Shown: positions 1 through 6,365, numbered from the stretch's first letter. The stretch: DNA of 11,729 nucleotides from Evtepia sp. (GCA_020025735.1 JAHHRP010000053.1:1-11729); one strand, 5' to 3'. Notes: generated by a model from the sequence alone, not told the origin. Translations and numbers: made by a program.

Positions 1-2
1 AA

Positions 3-596
3 GCAGGACATGGCTATGTGGTGGAGCAAGCAGGGACAGAAGTGCTGTATCTTTCTGCTGAATTTGGTGCATTTTTTGATTTTAACCAGGGATATCCTTT
101 TCTATCAAAAGATAAACACTATGAAGGGACAGGAGAGAGTGGTCGAGGTACTGCCAGTGTCCAACGTCTTTATCGTCTGGACCATGACAGCAAAATGCTT
201 GCACCTCCAGATTTCTCGAAAAATGCGCAAAAGGATTTTGTTGTGCAGGAGGTCTGTTCTTTGGAGTACACGTTCACTGGCAGCCTGGAAGAGCGTCAAG
301 ACCTAACCGAACTTGGATTACAGGCGATCAACATGGAGGAGGGAGAAACGCCAGACTTTTCTGAGGTGGAGAAGTATTCGAGTATCATTCCTGGTTCTTC
401 CGGGAGTGGAGACCGTGGGTATTGCTGGTCTGCCATGTCAGTTTCTGGGGACTGGAATGGAAGCGTGACCTGCAAGCAAGCGGGACAAGTGGAGGAAGAG
501 ACACCTTATCCTGCTGGTTTTGCGCTCCGGGTATTTTGGAACAGGGAGGTGCGAGAAACCTTGCTTCTTCAGGAGGTGCGTGAAGATGAGACATAA
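3..596 (+). CDS. Unknown protein, C-terminal part (runs off left edge)
   Basis: The reading frame is open to the left edge, so the GTG at 18 need not be the start; at least 197 codons are present, ending at TAA 594-596. I do not recognise the family. The visible part is rich in acidic and small polar residues, has no membrane segment, and contains a Gly/Ser/Trp-rich stretch (GDRGYCWSAMSVSGDWNGSV) that looks like an extracytoplasmic beta-rich domain. The last 11 bases overlap the next gene, a membrane protein, so the two are probably co-transcribed and translationally coupled. A secreted or membrane-anchored domain working with the downstream integral membrane protein is an inference only. The N-terminus, where a membrane anchor or signal peptide would be, lies outside the window. 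Confidence 0.7.
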   Translation, partial: AGHGYVVEQAGTEVLYLSAEFGAFFDFNQGYPFLSKDKHYEGTGESGRGTASVQRLYRLDHDSKMLAPPDFSKNAQKDFVVQEVCSLEYTFTGSLEERQDLTELGLQAINMEEGETPDFSEVEKYSSIIPGSSGSGDRGYCWSAMSVSGDWNGSVTCKQAGQVEEETPYPAGFALRVFWNREVRETLLLQEVREDET

Positions 597-1119
597 CACG
601 CCTGCCTTGGCCATGGGAGAGATCGGGATAGGATATCTTTTCCTGTGTCTTTCAGTTAAATTTCTTGTGCTGGATCTACTGCCCAACTGGGGTGGTTATC
701 TGCTTATTCTGCTGGCTGTTCAAACATTGTCTTCTCTGGTTCCCACGCTGAAATCCTTGCTTCCATGGGGGGCTATGTTAGGGGCATGGGAAGGTGTTTT
801 ATGGCTGTTGATGGCTTTTGGAAAGGCAACTTTTTCGGGTCTAATCTTGCCGGAATTGTTGGCCAATGTGCTGGAAATTTATTTTCATTTTCACCTATTT
901 ACTGGATTGGCAGAAATGTTTGTCCAGGCAGGATTGCCACAGCAAAAAGCAATTCCTTGGATGCGGACCGTCTGTACCATTCTGTTTACCGTGACCTCGT
1001 TTCCTGTGATATGGGAGGGGCCGTTCGCTGGGATATTGCACATTGCGTGCGTGGTGGTTGGTCTTTGGATTTGTGCCGTTCTTTTCAGTGCTGGCAAGCA
1101 GATGAGGAACCGTTTTTGA
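586..1119 (+). CDS. Small multi-pass membrane protein of unknown function
   Basis: The protein has 177 residues. The ATG at 586 was chosen because AGGAGG (571-576) lies nine bases before it; an in-frame ATG at 520 has no such site and overlaps the upstream gene much further. The sequence is strongly hydrophobic with about five or six membrane segments (roughly residues 8-27, 33-51, 60-82, 95-112, 126-142 and 146-172) and a short basic tail (KQMRNRF). The early pattern GxGYLFL...LLPNWGGYLLIL resembles small Firmicute membrane proteins with an LPDxIGYLLI motif; these have no established function that I know of. It overlaps the preceding gene by 11 bases and is closed by the terminator at 1131-1181. 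I cannot name a substrate. Confidence 0.75.
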   Translation: MRHNTPALAMGEIGIGYLFLCLSVKFLVLDLLPNWGGYLLILLAVQTLSSLVPTLKSLLPWGAMLGAWEGVLWLLMAFGKATFSGLILPELLANVLEIYFHFHLFTGLAEMFVQAGLPQQKAIPWMRTVCTILFTVTSFPVIWEGPFAGILHIACVVVGLWICAVLFSAGKQMRNRF

Positions 1120-1130
1120 TTTGGGTATAG

Positions 1131-1181
1131 AGAAAACAAGATCCGAGGCGGATGGAAAAACCGCCTCGGATCTTGTTTTCT
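1131..1181. terminator. Perfect bidirectional Rho-independent terminator
   Basis: A 21-bp perfect inverted repeat (1131-1151 with 1161-1181) has a 9-base loop. The outer stem is AGAAAACAAG / CTTGTTTTCT, giving a T-rich 3' end in both directions. It lies between the plus-strand membrane gene and the convergent thioredoxin gene and probably serves both. Confidence 0.9.
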
Positions 1182-1206
1182 GTGAGGAATCTATTGAAGG
1201 AAGATA

Positions 1207-1515
1207 TCACTTTAGGAAAGTTTCCAGTTCTTTCTTAGACTTCACGCCTACGGAGATATCCACGGGCTTGCCATCTTTAAAGAGCAGGAGGGTAGGGATA
1301 GAAGAGATTTGATAGCGCTGTGCCAGCTCTGGTGCCTCATCGACATTGACTTTGCCGAAAGTAATCTCGGGAGGCTCTGCAGCTAACTCTTCCACGCCAG
1401 GGGGGACCATAGAACAGGGTCCGCACCAAGCAGCCCAGAAGTCTACCAGAACAGGGGTGGAGGCCTGTGTGACCTGCTGATCGAAGTTTGTTGTATTGAT
1501 ATTGGTGATTGCCAT
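1207..1515 (-). CDS. trxA: Thioredoxin
   Basis: The 102-residue protein has the standard length for thioredoxin, the cytoplasmic disulfide reductase kept reduced by thioredoxin reductase. The redox site WCGPC is at residues 30-34, within VDFWAAWCGPC, and the cis-proline loop SIPT is at 72-75, followed by LLLFKDGKPV. After the active site the usual K-M-I-A-P helix reads SMVPPGVEEL, a mild divergence. The ATG at 1515 was chosen over the in-frame one at 1533 because AAGGAG lies about eight bases upstream of it and the protein then starts at the family position. It stands alone, convergent with the membrane gene and divergent from the sigK fragment. No thioredoxin reductase gene is in view. Confidence 0.95.
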   Translation of the reverse strand: MAITNINTTNFDQQVTQASTPVLVDFWAAWCGPCSMVPPGVEELAAEPPEITFGKVNVDEAPELAQRYQISSIPTLLLFKDGKPVDISVGVKSKKELETFLK

Positions 1516-1635
1516 AATAAGCGCTCCTTTCAAGTGCGGTTCTTTTTGTTGTCCTTAGCATATCCCAAAACAAGGTCATTTACTGTGATTAAAACACAAA
1601 AGGAAAATAATTATAGTTTGGGACAAAAATATTTT

Positions 1636-1699
1636 TTGTGGCAAGAGAGACTTGTGTTTTTCAGGAGCATCTGCATGAAAAAATTGTGGCAATAGAGAC
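1636..1699. repeat. Pair of 16-base direct repeats upstream of sigK
   Basis: TTGTGGCAAGAGAGAC (1636-1651) and TTGTGGCAATAGAGAC (1684-1699) differ at one position and start 48 bases apart, in the trxA/sigK intergenic region. They could be regulator sites for the sigK promoter or a local duplication. I could not place a convincing sigma-E promoter here. Confidence 0.5.
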
Positions 1700-1740
1700 A
1701 GGCCGCTGAAGAATAGAGTGAGAGGTAGGAGGTGCTGCGT

Positions 1741-2097
1741 ATGTTGTCAGCGATTGTACTGCTTCTCAATGCTTTGTGTTTTCCTCTGCGTTTGGGGAAC
1801 ACGGGGTCTTTTCCGAGGCCCTTAAAGGCAGAAGAGGAGCGCGCGTATTTAGAGCGTTTTGCGCAAGGGGACCTGACAGCCCGAAACAAGTTGGTGGAGC
1901 ACAATTTGCGTCTGGTTTCCCATATTCTCAAGAAATACTACGTTCAGGCGGGAGATCAGGATGATTTGATTTCCATTGGTACCATTGGACTGATTAAGGG
2001 GATCTCTACCTTCAAGCCTGATAAGAAGGTCCGTTTGGCTACCTATGCCAGCCGGTGCATTGAAAATGCTATCCTCACACCAATGGCTTTTTTGTGA
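1741..2097 (+). pseudogene. sigK: RNA polymerase sporulation sigma factor sigma-K, N-terminal half only
   Basis: The ATG at 1741 follows AGGAGG (1727-1732) by eight bases and gives 118 residues; intact pro-sigma-K is about 235-240. Residues 1-20 are the hydrophobic pro-sequence that normally tethers pro-sigma-K to the mother-cell membrane until SpoIVFB cleavage. FPRPLKAEEERAYLERFAQGD leads into sigma region 2 (NKLVEHNLRLVSHILKKY, DDLISIGTIGLIKGI, LATYASRCIEN). Homology stops just after IENAIL, and the frame ends within five codons at TGA. Regions 2.3-2.4 and 3-4, needed for promoter melting and recognition, are missing, and no C-terminal half is in the window. This break point coincides with the skin-element insertion site known in Bacillus subtilis and Clostridioides difficile. 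It is either one half of a sigK gene split by an element or a permanent truncation. Confidence 0.85.
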
Positions 2098-2213
2098 AAA
2101 AGCGGAAAGACACGTTCAGAGATCTGAGATGTTTTTCGGCCTTATCATGTCTGTATAAAGGCGGCATTGCTATATGCGGCGAATGTATGTAGCTGCGGGA
2201 GAAAGGCCGTTGT

Positions 2214-2449
2214 TTATCGAGGGGTCTCGCGGCTGTGCTGCGTATGTTCTTTCGGGCTGTAGGTGCCTTTGATGGTGTCGATGACTGCCTGCAATCGTTC
2301 TGATTTTTGCTTGTTGGGACAGTTGAGTTTGTTGATGGTACTGATGACGAAATCGGCATGGACGTCAGCGATTCGGCTTGCCAACTTCAATGGCCTTCTT
2401 CGGTCCTTGGAAAATGCATTATGACCTCAATGGGATCATTTTTGTTCAC
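2214..2449 (-). pseudogene. Frameshifted small accessory gene, paralogue of the one at 4778-4978
   Basis: On the minus strand, AGGAGG (2463-2458) lies eight bases before a GTG at 2449, which opens MNKNDPIEVIMHFPRTEEGH and then hits TGA. A shift of one frame restores PLKLASRIADVHADFV followed by ISTINKLNCPNKQKSERLQAVIDTI, ending at TAA 2214-2216. With the frames joined it aligns without gaps to the small gene at 4778-4978 (IEIIVHYPETPG...FHAEYV...IEKLNCPTAQKLKLIDAI). I take it as a gene of about 75 codons broken by one small indel near 2390. Similar small proteins occur near recombinases in integrative elements, but I cannot name the family. The rest of 2098-2597 holds nothing else I recognise. 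Confidence 0.6.
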
Positions 2450-2597
2450 TTTATCCACCTCCTGTTCCTATTGTCTGTATTTATTGCTTTCATTTTTACG
2501 GGATCTGGCTTGTCTGATATGACATGAATCGGTTTGAGCGCCGATCTTTTTGTGCAATGTGATGTAATCTATGAAAAGCAGTATCCCCCAGGGACTC

Positions 2598-2626
2598 TTG
2601 ACAGTGTAGGATAAGGGTCATATAAT
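2598..2626 (+). promoter_or_regulatory. Consensus sigma-A promoter of the marR-exporter operon
   Basis: A perfect -35 TTGACA (2598-2603) and a perfect -10 TATAAT (2621-2626) are separated by exactly 17 bases. The -10 lies 33 bases before the marR start codon. So strong a core promoter, overlapped by a palindrome, suggests high expression when the repressor is absent. Confidence 0.9.
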
Positions 2627-2638
2627 TAACGTCGTTAA
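2626..2638. promoter_or_regulatory. Palindromic operator, probably for the MarR repressor
   Basis: TTAAC-GTC-GTTAA is a perfect inverted repeat with a 3-base centre. It overlaps the end of the -10 hexamer and the expected transcription start. Its size and place are typical of MarR-family autorepression; binding by the adjacent gene product is inferred. Confidence 0.7.
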
Positions 2639-2659
2639 CTATTTAGAGGGAGAACTGGA

Positions 2660-3112
2660 ATGCAGATCGAATGGACAGAGATGGTGCACTACCAGCAGCA
2701 GGTGCAAAAACTGACGCGTCTGCTGCTCCCCCCTAAGCAGGGAGGTCTTACCGCCAGCGAATGTGAGTTGTTGTCAAGGCTCTATTTGAAACCAGAGCAA
2801 AATACCCCAGCTATATTGAGCCAATGCAGTGGAATGAAAAAGGAAGCAGTAAGCCGGTGCCTGAAAACACTCTATGAAAAGGGATGTGTACACAAGCAGC
2901 GTGACACGGCCGATGAGCGGAGCTATCAGCTCTTTATCACAGAGGAAGGGCTTGCCGCACTGAAAAGAGGTTATGAAAATATCTTGCAGCCTTTTTATGA
3001 TCTGTGGCGGAGTGCAGGGGAAGAGTTTGAAAATTTTTTGCACTGTGCAGACAAACTTGCTGTACATATTGAGAAGGGAAGGACAGAAACCATTGATGAT
3101 AAAGTTTTATGA
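2660..3112 (+). CDS. MarR-family transcriptional regulator
   Basis: The 150-residue protein has the usual MarR length. A winged-helix core runs from about residue 30: LTASECELLSRLYL, then the probable recognition helix GMKKEAVSRCLKTLYEKG (about 58-75), then the wing HKQRDTADERSYQLFITEEG (78-97), whose D-x-R-x2-x-hydrophobic pattern is typical. Helices at the N- and C-termini would form the dimer interface. The start at 2660 follows GAGGGAG. It is the first gene of a two-gene operon and overlaps the exporter gene by 17 bases. MarR proteins commonly repress their own operon and release DNA on binding a phenolic or aromatic ligand, which fits the palindrome over the promoter and the FUSC-type partner. 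The ligand is unknown. Confidence 0.9.
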   Translation: MQIEWTEMVHYQQQVQKLTRLLLPPKQGGLTASECELLSRLYLKPEQNTPAILSQCSGMKKEAVSRCLKTLYEKGCVHKQRDTADERSYQLFITEEGLAALKRGYENILQPFYDLWRSAGEEFENFLHCADKLAVHIEKGRTETIDDKVL

Positions 3113-4217
3113 TGCGCTGCAAATGGACCCCTCTGTGTTAAAGAGGAAAATTGCCCAATGCGAGACAAGACAGGAAAAGAACAGATACTGGGCAGTGATG
3201 GTTGTGCGGGCGTTGTTGATTGTGAGTTTTTCCATTGTGTTTATCGGTGGTCTGTCAGGACTGTTTGGGACAGATAACATGCCCATGGCAGTGGCGTTAT
3301 TTTGTATTCTGCTGGGTGTCCGGTTTGTGAATTTTGAATACTGTATCAAAGACTCTTTGGTGACTTTAGCAGTATCCTTTGGCATCCTGCTTCTAATGCC
3401 TGCTGTGAGTATAGTGGTGCCGCCTTTGGCGATGCTTCCTCTTCATTTTATGGCATTTTTCATTATGCTGTATATGACAACGCAGCGGCCAGAACTTGGT
3501 AACGGTGGTCTATATAACTTTGCCTATATCTATTTGGTGGGCAACCCGGTATATGGAGAGGCTTTGATCCGCCGTGCTTTGTTGACTTTGGTCGGCTATC
3601 TGATTTGTGGAGCCATTTTGTTTGCGAAGCACCGGAAGCAGCATTCATCTGTCCGTTTTCTCCATGTGATGATGAAGTTTGACCTAAAGAACCTGGTGCA
3701 TTTGTGGCAGCTGCGGCTTGCTATGGGGGTCAGTTTGGTGCTGACAGCTGGTCAATTTTTTGGCGTGGAGCGGTTTATGTGGATGGGATTTGCCTGTGCC
3801 TCCCTGCTGTCAGAGTATCCTTATTCTGGCAATACCAGTACGCGATTCTGGCAGCGAATTGTGGGCGTATTGGTGGGTTCTGGCGTATTTTTTCTTCTGT
3901 TTCTGATGATTCCAGATGCGTTGCATCCTCTGATTGGACCTCTTGGTGGACTGTGCCTTGGCTTTTGTACAGATTATCGTTATAAGACAGCGATCAACTG
4001 CCTTGGGGCGCTGATGCTGGGGTCTGGCATATATGGTCTGCAAGGTGCTGTTGTGCTGCGTATTGTGGATACGATTTTTGGTGTTGTGTTTGGTATGGTA
4101 TTTGCCTTGGTGTTCCATAAACTGATTGCAGTACGATTTTTAACAAGGCAGCAGAAAGAAGCAGTGTCGCAGAGAACGGAAAGGAAAGTTGTAAGACAGC
4201 TGCGTCACTCAAGTTGA
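3096..4217 (+). CDS. FUSC-family membrane protein, probable exporter
   Basis: The protein has 373 residues. The ATG at 3096 was chosen because GGAAGGA precedes it and the longer frame would lie largely inside marR. An N-terminal cytoplasmic stretch (1-30) is followed by two membrane bundles (about 35-178 and 205-342), each with several hydrophobic helices. The second half fits the FUSC_2 pattern: LRLAMGVSLVL (207-217), RFWQRIVGVLVG (250-261), LGFCTDYRYKTA (288-299) and LRIVDTIFGVVFG (321-333). FUSC proteins include exporters of aromatic acids (AaeB) and fusaric acid resistance proteins. Intact members are often longer, about 600-700 residues with a soluble domain, so this is a compact form. 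Its overlap with marR implies coupled translation and ligand-induced export. The substrate cannot be told from sequence. Confidence 0.75.
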   Translation: MIKFYDALQMDPSVLKRKIAQCETRQEKNRYWAVMVVRALLIVSFSIVFIGGLSGLFGTDNMPMAVALFCILLGVRFVNFEYCIKDSLVTLAVSFGILLLMPAVSIVVPPLAMLPLHFMAFFIMLYMTTQRPELGNGGLYNFAYIYLVGNPVYGEALIRRALLTLVGYLICGAILFAKHRKQHSSVRFLHVMMKFDLKNLVHLWQLRLAMGVSLVLTAGQFFGVERFMWMGFACASLLSEYPYSGNTSTRFWQRIVGVLVGSGVFFLLFLMIPDALHPLIGPLGGLCLGFCTDYRYKTAINCLGALMLGSGIYGLQGAVVLRIVDTIFGVVFGMVFALVFHKLIAVRFLTRQQKEAVSQRTERKVVRQLRHSS

Positions 4218-4233
4218 GAAAAGAAAAAAGTTG

Positions 4234-4277
4234 GAGCGGTTTGAACTGGCGAGATGGTTCAAACCGCTCTGGTTTTT
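4234..4277 (+). terminator. Rho-independent terminator of the marR-exporter operon
   Basis: A 13-bp perfect stem (GAGCGGTTTGAAC, 4234-4246, with 4257-4269) and 10-base loop are followed by TGGTTTTT. It lies 16 bases after the exporter stop codon. Confidence 0.9.
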
Positions 4278-4322
4278 AGGTCAAAGAAACAGAGAGGATC
4301 TCCTGGTGATACGTATGCGGAG

Positions 4323-4633
4323 AATGTTGTTGTATTTGAGGATGAGGGATTTTCTGGTGGAAACCTGAACCGCCCGGACTTCAAAAATATGATGAAAGCG
4401 GCCCGACTTCACCAGTTCAAAGCGGTGGTTGTTTACCGGTCCCAGAAGAGGCAGAGATCGTTCGTAAGATCTATGCGCTGTACAAAGAGACAGACTCGCT
4501 TACTATGACGGAGGCGGAACTGCTGCGTCAGCAGATCAAAACGAAAACTGGACGTGACTTTACACAGTTTTCGATCAAAGGGATTTTACAAAATCCTGTC
4601 TGTCTCATTGCAGATCAAGATGCCTACCAATAT
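4323..4633 (+). pseudogene. Large serine recombinase remnant with internal deletion
   Basis: Two pieces of one protein family are joined out of frame. In one frame (4323-4439) VVFEDEGFSGGNLNRPDF, then FKNMMKAARLHQFKAVVVYR, is the central part of a serine-recombinase catalytic domain. From 4439 the next frame reads VPEEAEIVRKIYALYKETD, then MTEAELLRQQIKTKTGRDFT and FSIKGILQNPVCLIADQDAY, which belongs to the downstream recombinase domain. The segment that should lie between them (LDRxSRN and the following 100 or so residues) is missing, as is the N-terminal part with the catalytic serine. Intact members have about 500-550 residues and integrate or excise elements; this copy cannot be active. 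Its left edge sits against the exporter terminator, so it was truncated on that side too. Confidence 0.85.
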
Positions 4634-4740
4634 CATGATCAGGGCAAGCAAATACGTGAAAAGCGTATGAGCTTGAATATGACGCAGCGCGAATATGCTG
4701 ATATACTTGGCGTCTCGCTTTGCAACCTAAAAAAGCAAGG
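4634..4740 (+). pseudogene. Cro/C1-type HTH fragment fused to the recombinase remnant
   Basis: The recombinase frame changes abruptly after DQDAYQY into KQIREKRMSLNMTQREYADI followed by LGVSLCNLK, a helix-turn-helix of the XRE type (helix 2 MTQREYADILG, recognition helix near VSLCNLK). It ends in the terminator hairpin and lacks the remainder of a regulator. Two unrelated coding fragments are thus fused, pointing to a deletion between them. The frame runs on to 5069-5071 but beyond 4740 has no recognisable coding character. Confidence 0.6.
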
Positions 4741-4770
4741 CAAAGAGCATTCGCTCTTTGCCTTGCTTTT
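4731..4770. terminator. Perfect 18-bp bidirectional terminator
   Basis: The inverted repeat AAAAGCAAGGCAAAGAGC (4731-4748) pairs with 4753-4770 across a 4-base loop ATTC, with an A-run on one side and a T-run on the other. It lies between the HTH fragment (plus) and the end of the small minus-strand gene at 4778 and could end transcription from both sides. Confidence 0.85.
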
Positions 4771-4777
4771 CGATTGG

Positions 4778-4978
4778 TCATTGTCCCTTTTTTCCCTGGC
4801 ACCCATCAAGAATAGATTGCGCGATCGCGTCGATCAATTTCAACTTTTGTGCCGTGGGACAGTTCAGTTTCTCGATGTACTGCGCCACATATTCGGCGTG
4901 GAATTTAGCAACATGAGAGTCAAACAACGCTTGTTTTCCGGGTGTCTCTGGGTAATGGACGATGATTTCGATAAGCAG
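4778..4978 (-). pseudogene. Small accessory gene without a normal start codon
   Basis: This 66-codon open frame reads LLIEIIVHYPETPGKQALFD, then HVAKFHAEYVAQYIEKLNCP and TAQKLKLIDAIAQSILDG, ending at TGA 4778-4780. It is homologous to the frameshifted gene at 2214-2449, so the coding frame is real. AGGAGG precedes it (4989-4984), but no ATG, GTG or TTG lies at a usable distance: the candidates are CTG at 4978 or ATC at 4972. Either a rare start is used or the start codon has mutated. A predicted all-helical protein; function unknown. Confidence 0.55.
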
Positions 4979-5074
4979 GTCCCTCCTTTACAGGCGTTAT
5001 TTAAATGTATGGGGATTCTGGTTAGCAAATGCAGTGTGGCATGGAAAAATCAATGGGTTGACAAAAGTTGATTT

Positions 5075-5089
5075 TTAGTGCACAACTAA
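5075..5089. promoter_or_regulatory. Orphan operator-like palindrome near a TTGACA box
   Basis: TTAGT-GCACA-ACTAA is an inverted repeat of 5-bp arms in an AT-rich stretch, with TTGACA at 5058-5063 just before it. MarR-type operators can look like this. No gene follows on the plus strand before the convergent DUF3846 gene, so it may be the leftover control region of a lost gene. No -10 box at proper spacing was found. Confidence 0.35.
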
Positions 5090-5142
5090 ATATTAAAATG
5101 GTAATACTGTCATGTTCGGTGTTAGACTTATAGATGCCTCCT

Positions 5143-5493
5143 TCATCGTGTGTCACTCCTCCTCAGATAAAGTTCGATGCGGTGGAATCGCTCCTCGTAG
5201 CGGTGCATCTGCTCAGGGGTCAGGCCGGTGAAACTCTCGCTGTCCGGCGGTGCTTCACAGAGGAAGAAAGGACCTGCGATGATGTCGTAGATCTCGCCGT
5301 CCTCCTCCCGCAGGGCGCGGTTCAGGGGCAGGTCAAGCAGCTTGACCTCCTCGTGGCAGATCAGTACAACCGGCTCCGGGAAGGGATAGATGGCCTGGAT
5401 GGGGCCGCCCACGGCTTGCTGTATGGCGGCAAGGTTGTCTTGAATCGCTGTTTGTCTGGGCAATGTGCCAGGTTCGATCATCAGTGCGTTCAT
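5143..5493 (-). CDS. DUF3846-type protein
   Basis: The protein has 116 residues. The ATG at 5493 follows AGGAGG (5507-5502) by eight bases. The order of motifs is as I recall for DUF3846: the opening MNALMIEPGTLPR, then LAAIQQAVGGPIQAIYPFPE (about 21-40), VVLICHEE, LPLNRALREEDGEIYDIIAG (about 55-74), FFLCEAP and a helical tail with TPEQMHRYEERF. These small soluble proteins are common on conjugative and integrative elements of gut Firmicutes and have no established function. The gene appears intact although its neighbours are fragments. A hairpin lies in the leader just before its ribosome site, possibly the terminator of a lost upstream gene. Confidence 0.8.
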   Translation of the reverse strand: MNALMIEPGTLPRQTAIQDNLAAIQQAVGGPIQAIYPFPEPVVLICHEEVKLLDLPLNRALREEDGEIYDIIAGPFFLCEAPPDSESFTGLTPEQMHRYEERFHRIELYLRRSDTR

Positions 5494-5518
5494 GGAAATA
5501 TCCTCCTAAAATAAAATG

Positions 5519-5558
5519 ACCCTCTAGGAAAGTTCACAGCAGAACCTTTCTAGAGGGT
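5519..5558 (-). terminator. Hairpin upstream of the DUF3846 gene
   Basis: The arms ACCCTCTAGGAAAGTTC (5519-5535) and 5542-5558 pair over 17 positions with one G-T wobble and one mismatch; the loop is 6 bases. Read on the minus strand it is followed by a T-rich run (TCATTTTATTTT), so it looks like a terminator or attenuator before the DUF3846 ribosome site. Confidence 0.5.
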
Positions 5559-5562
5559 TTCA

Positions 5563-5916
5563 TTATTATCGGGAGAGCCGGATACCATGCCACTCTGCCG
5601 CGTAGATGTTACCGAGAATATTTTCTTGGACTCACTAGCTATGGTCCAAGGCTATCTGCATGTGTTGAAGAAGAGTCTTGTCCCCAGGGATTATAAGCTG
5701 GAGAAGTTTCATAAGGGGAAGGCAAAAGACATACGCCGAGCCAATCAGCACAGTCATTGCCTCAAGGCCAACCATGTGACCGTTTTAGCCTATGACAAGG
5801 TTGACCAGCTAAAGATGATCGGCAGAGGGGATGAACTTATAGATGAGAAAGCCATCTTACGCATTGAGATACAGATGAAACAAAATAAAATATACAGAAC
5901 GCGTCCCAAAGAAGCT
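5563..5916 (+). pseudogene. Replication initiator fragment (phage gpII / rolling-circle type)
   Basis: The frame carries CRVDVTENIFLDS, then LHVLKKSLVPRDYKLEKF, RRANQHSHCL, VTVLAYDKVDQLKM and DEKAILRIEIQMKQNK. The order R-x-D-x-T, then F/AYDKxxQLK, then LRxEhxxK, is that of filamentous-phage gene II-like and related rolling-circle replication proteins seen on mobile elements of Clostridia. Intact proteins are about 300-400 residues; only about 110 are here. Similarity fades near 5916, where the antisense IS256 fragment begins. The N-terminal part is missing too: the open frame starts only after a TAG at 5551-5553. An ATG at 5587 lacks a ribosome site. The assignment rests on motif order alone. 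Confidence 0.5.
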
Positions 5917-5931
5917 TGGAATGCGTTCGTT

Positions 5932-6365
5932 TTTTGGAAAGCGTTTGGCATAGGCGTCCATCACATTATAGGCTCGCTTTCTGGCCAGCTCTGCGGTGGG
6001 TGCCAACCAGATTTCCTTCAGTACAGCAGCAAAGAATTTCTTCTCTTTCTGCGGTACATAGGCCAGGATATTCCGCATGAAATGTACCTTGCAGTGCTGC
6101 CAGGAGGCCCTAGGGAAGGACTCTTGGATCGCCGCGACTAAGCCGGAGTGAGCATCTGAAATGACCAGCTTGGGCGTAGCAAGGCCACGGTCCTTCAAGT
6201 CCTGAAACAAGACTCCATAGGAGCTTCTGGATTCCTCAGCCATGGGTTCCACGGCGATGATGTCTCTGTGGCCATTTTCATCCACACCATACACGATAAG
6301 CACTGCCATACTGATGATTCTGCCGTTTACACAAACTTTTTCGTATAGTGCATCTACCCACAGCT
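5932..6365 (-). mobile_element. IS256-family transposase fragment, copy 1
   Basis: The minus-strand frame reads LWVDALYEKVCVNGRIISMA, then GVDENGHRDIIAVEPMAEES, SYGVLFQDLKDRGL, KLVISDAHSGLVAAIQESFP, CKVHFMRNILAYVPQKEKK and MDAYAKRFPK, a mutator/IS256-type transposase. The first two catalytic aspartates are visible (WVDAL and ISDAH). The third catalytic residue and about 100 C-terminal residues are lost, as are about 150 N-terminal residues; an intact protein has about 400. The frame is undisturbed within the fragment, but both ends run into foreign sequence: the replication gene fragment on the left and the small truncated gene at 6381-6470 on the right. No terminal inverted repeats remain. 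Confidence 0.85.

Noticed and set aside
765..1130. Alternative plus-strand frame of 121 codons
   Set aside because: Lies inside the membrane protein gene in another frame, with no better start signal.
4741..5071. Continuation of the HTH fragment frame to its stop codon
   Set aside because: It passes through the terminator hairpin and then runs antisense to the small gene at 4778-4978; no coding character.
5917..6141. Plus-strand continuation of the replication-protein frame
   Set aside because: Beyond about 5916 it is antisense to the IS256 fragment, and the translation no longer resembles a replication protein.
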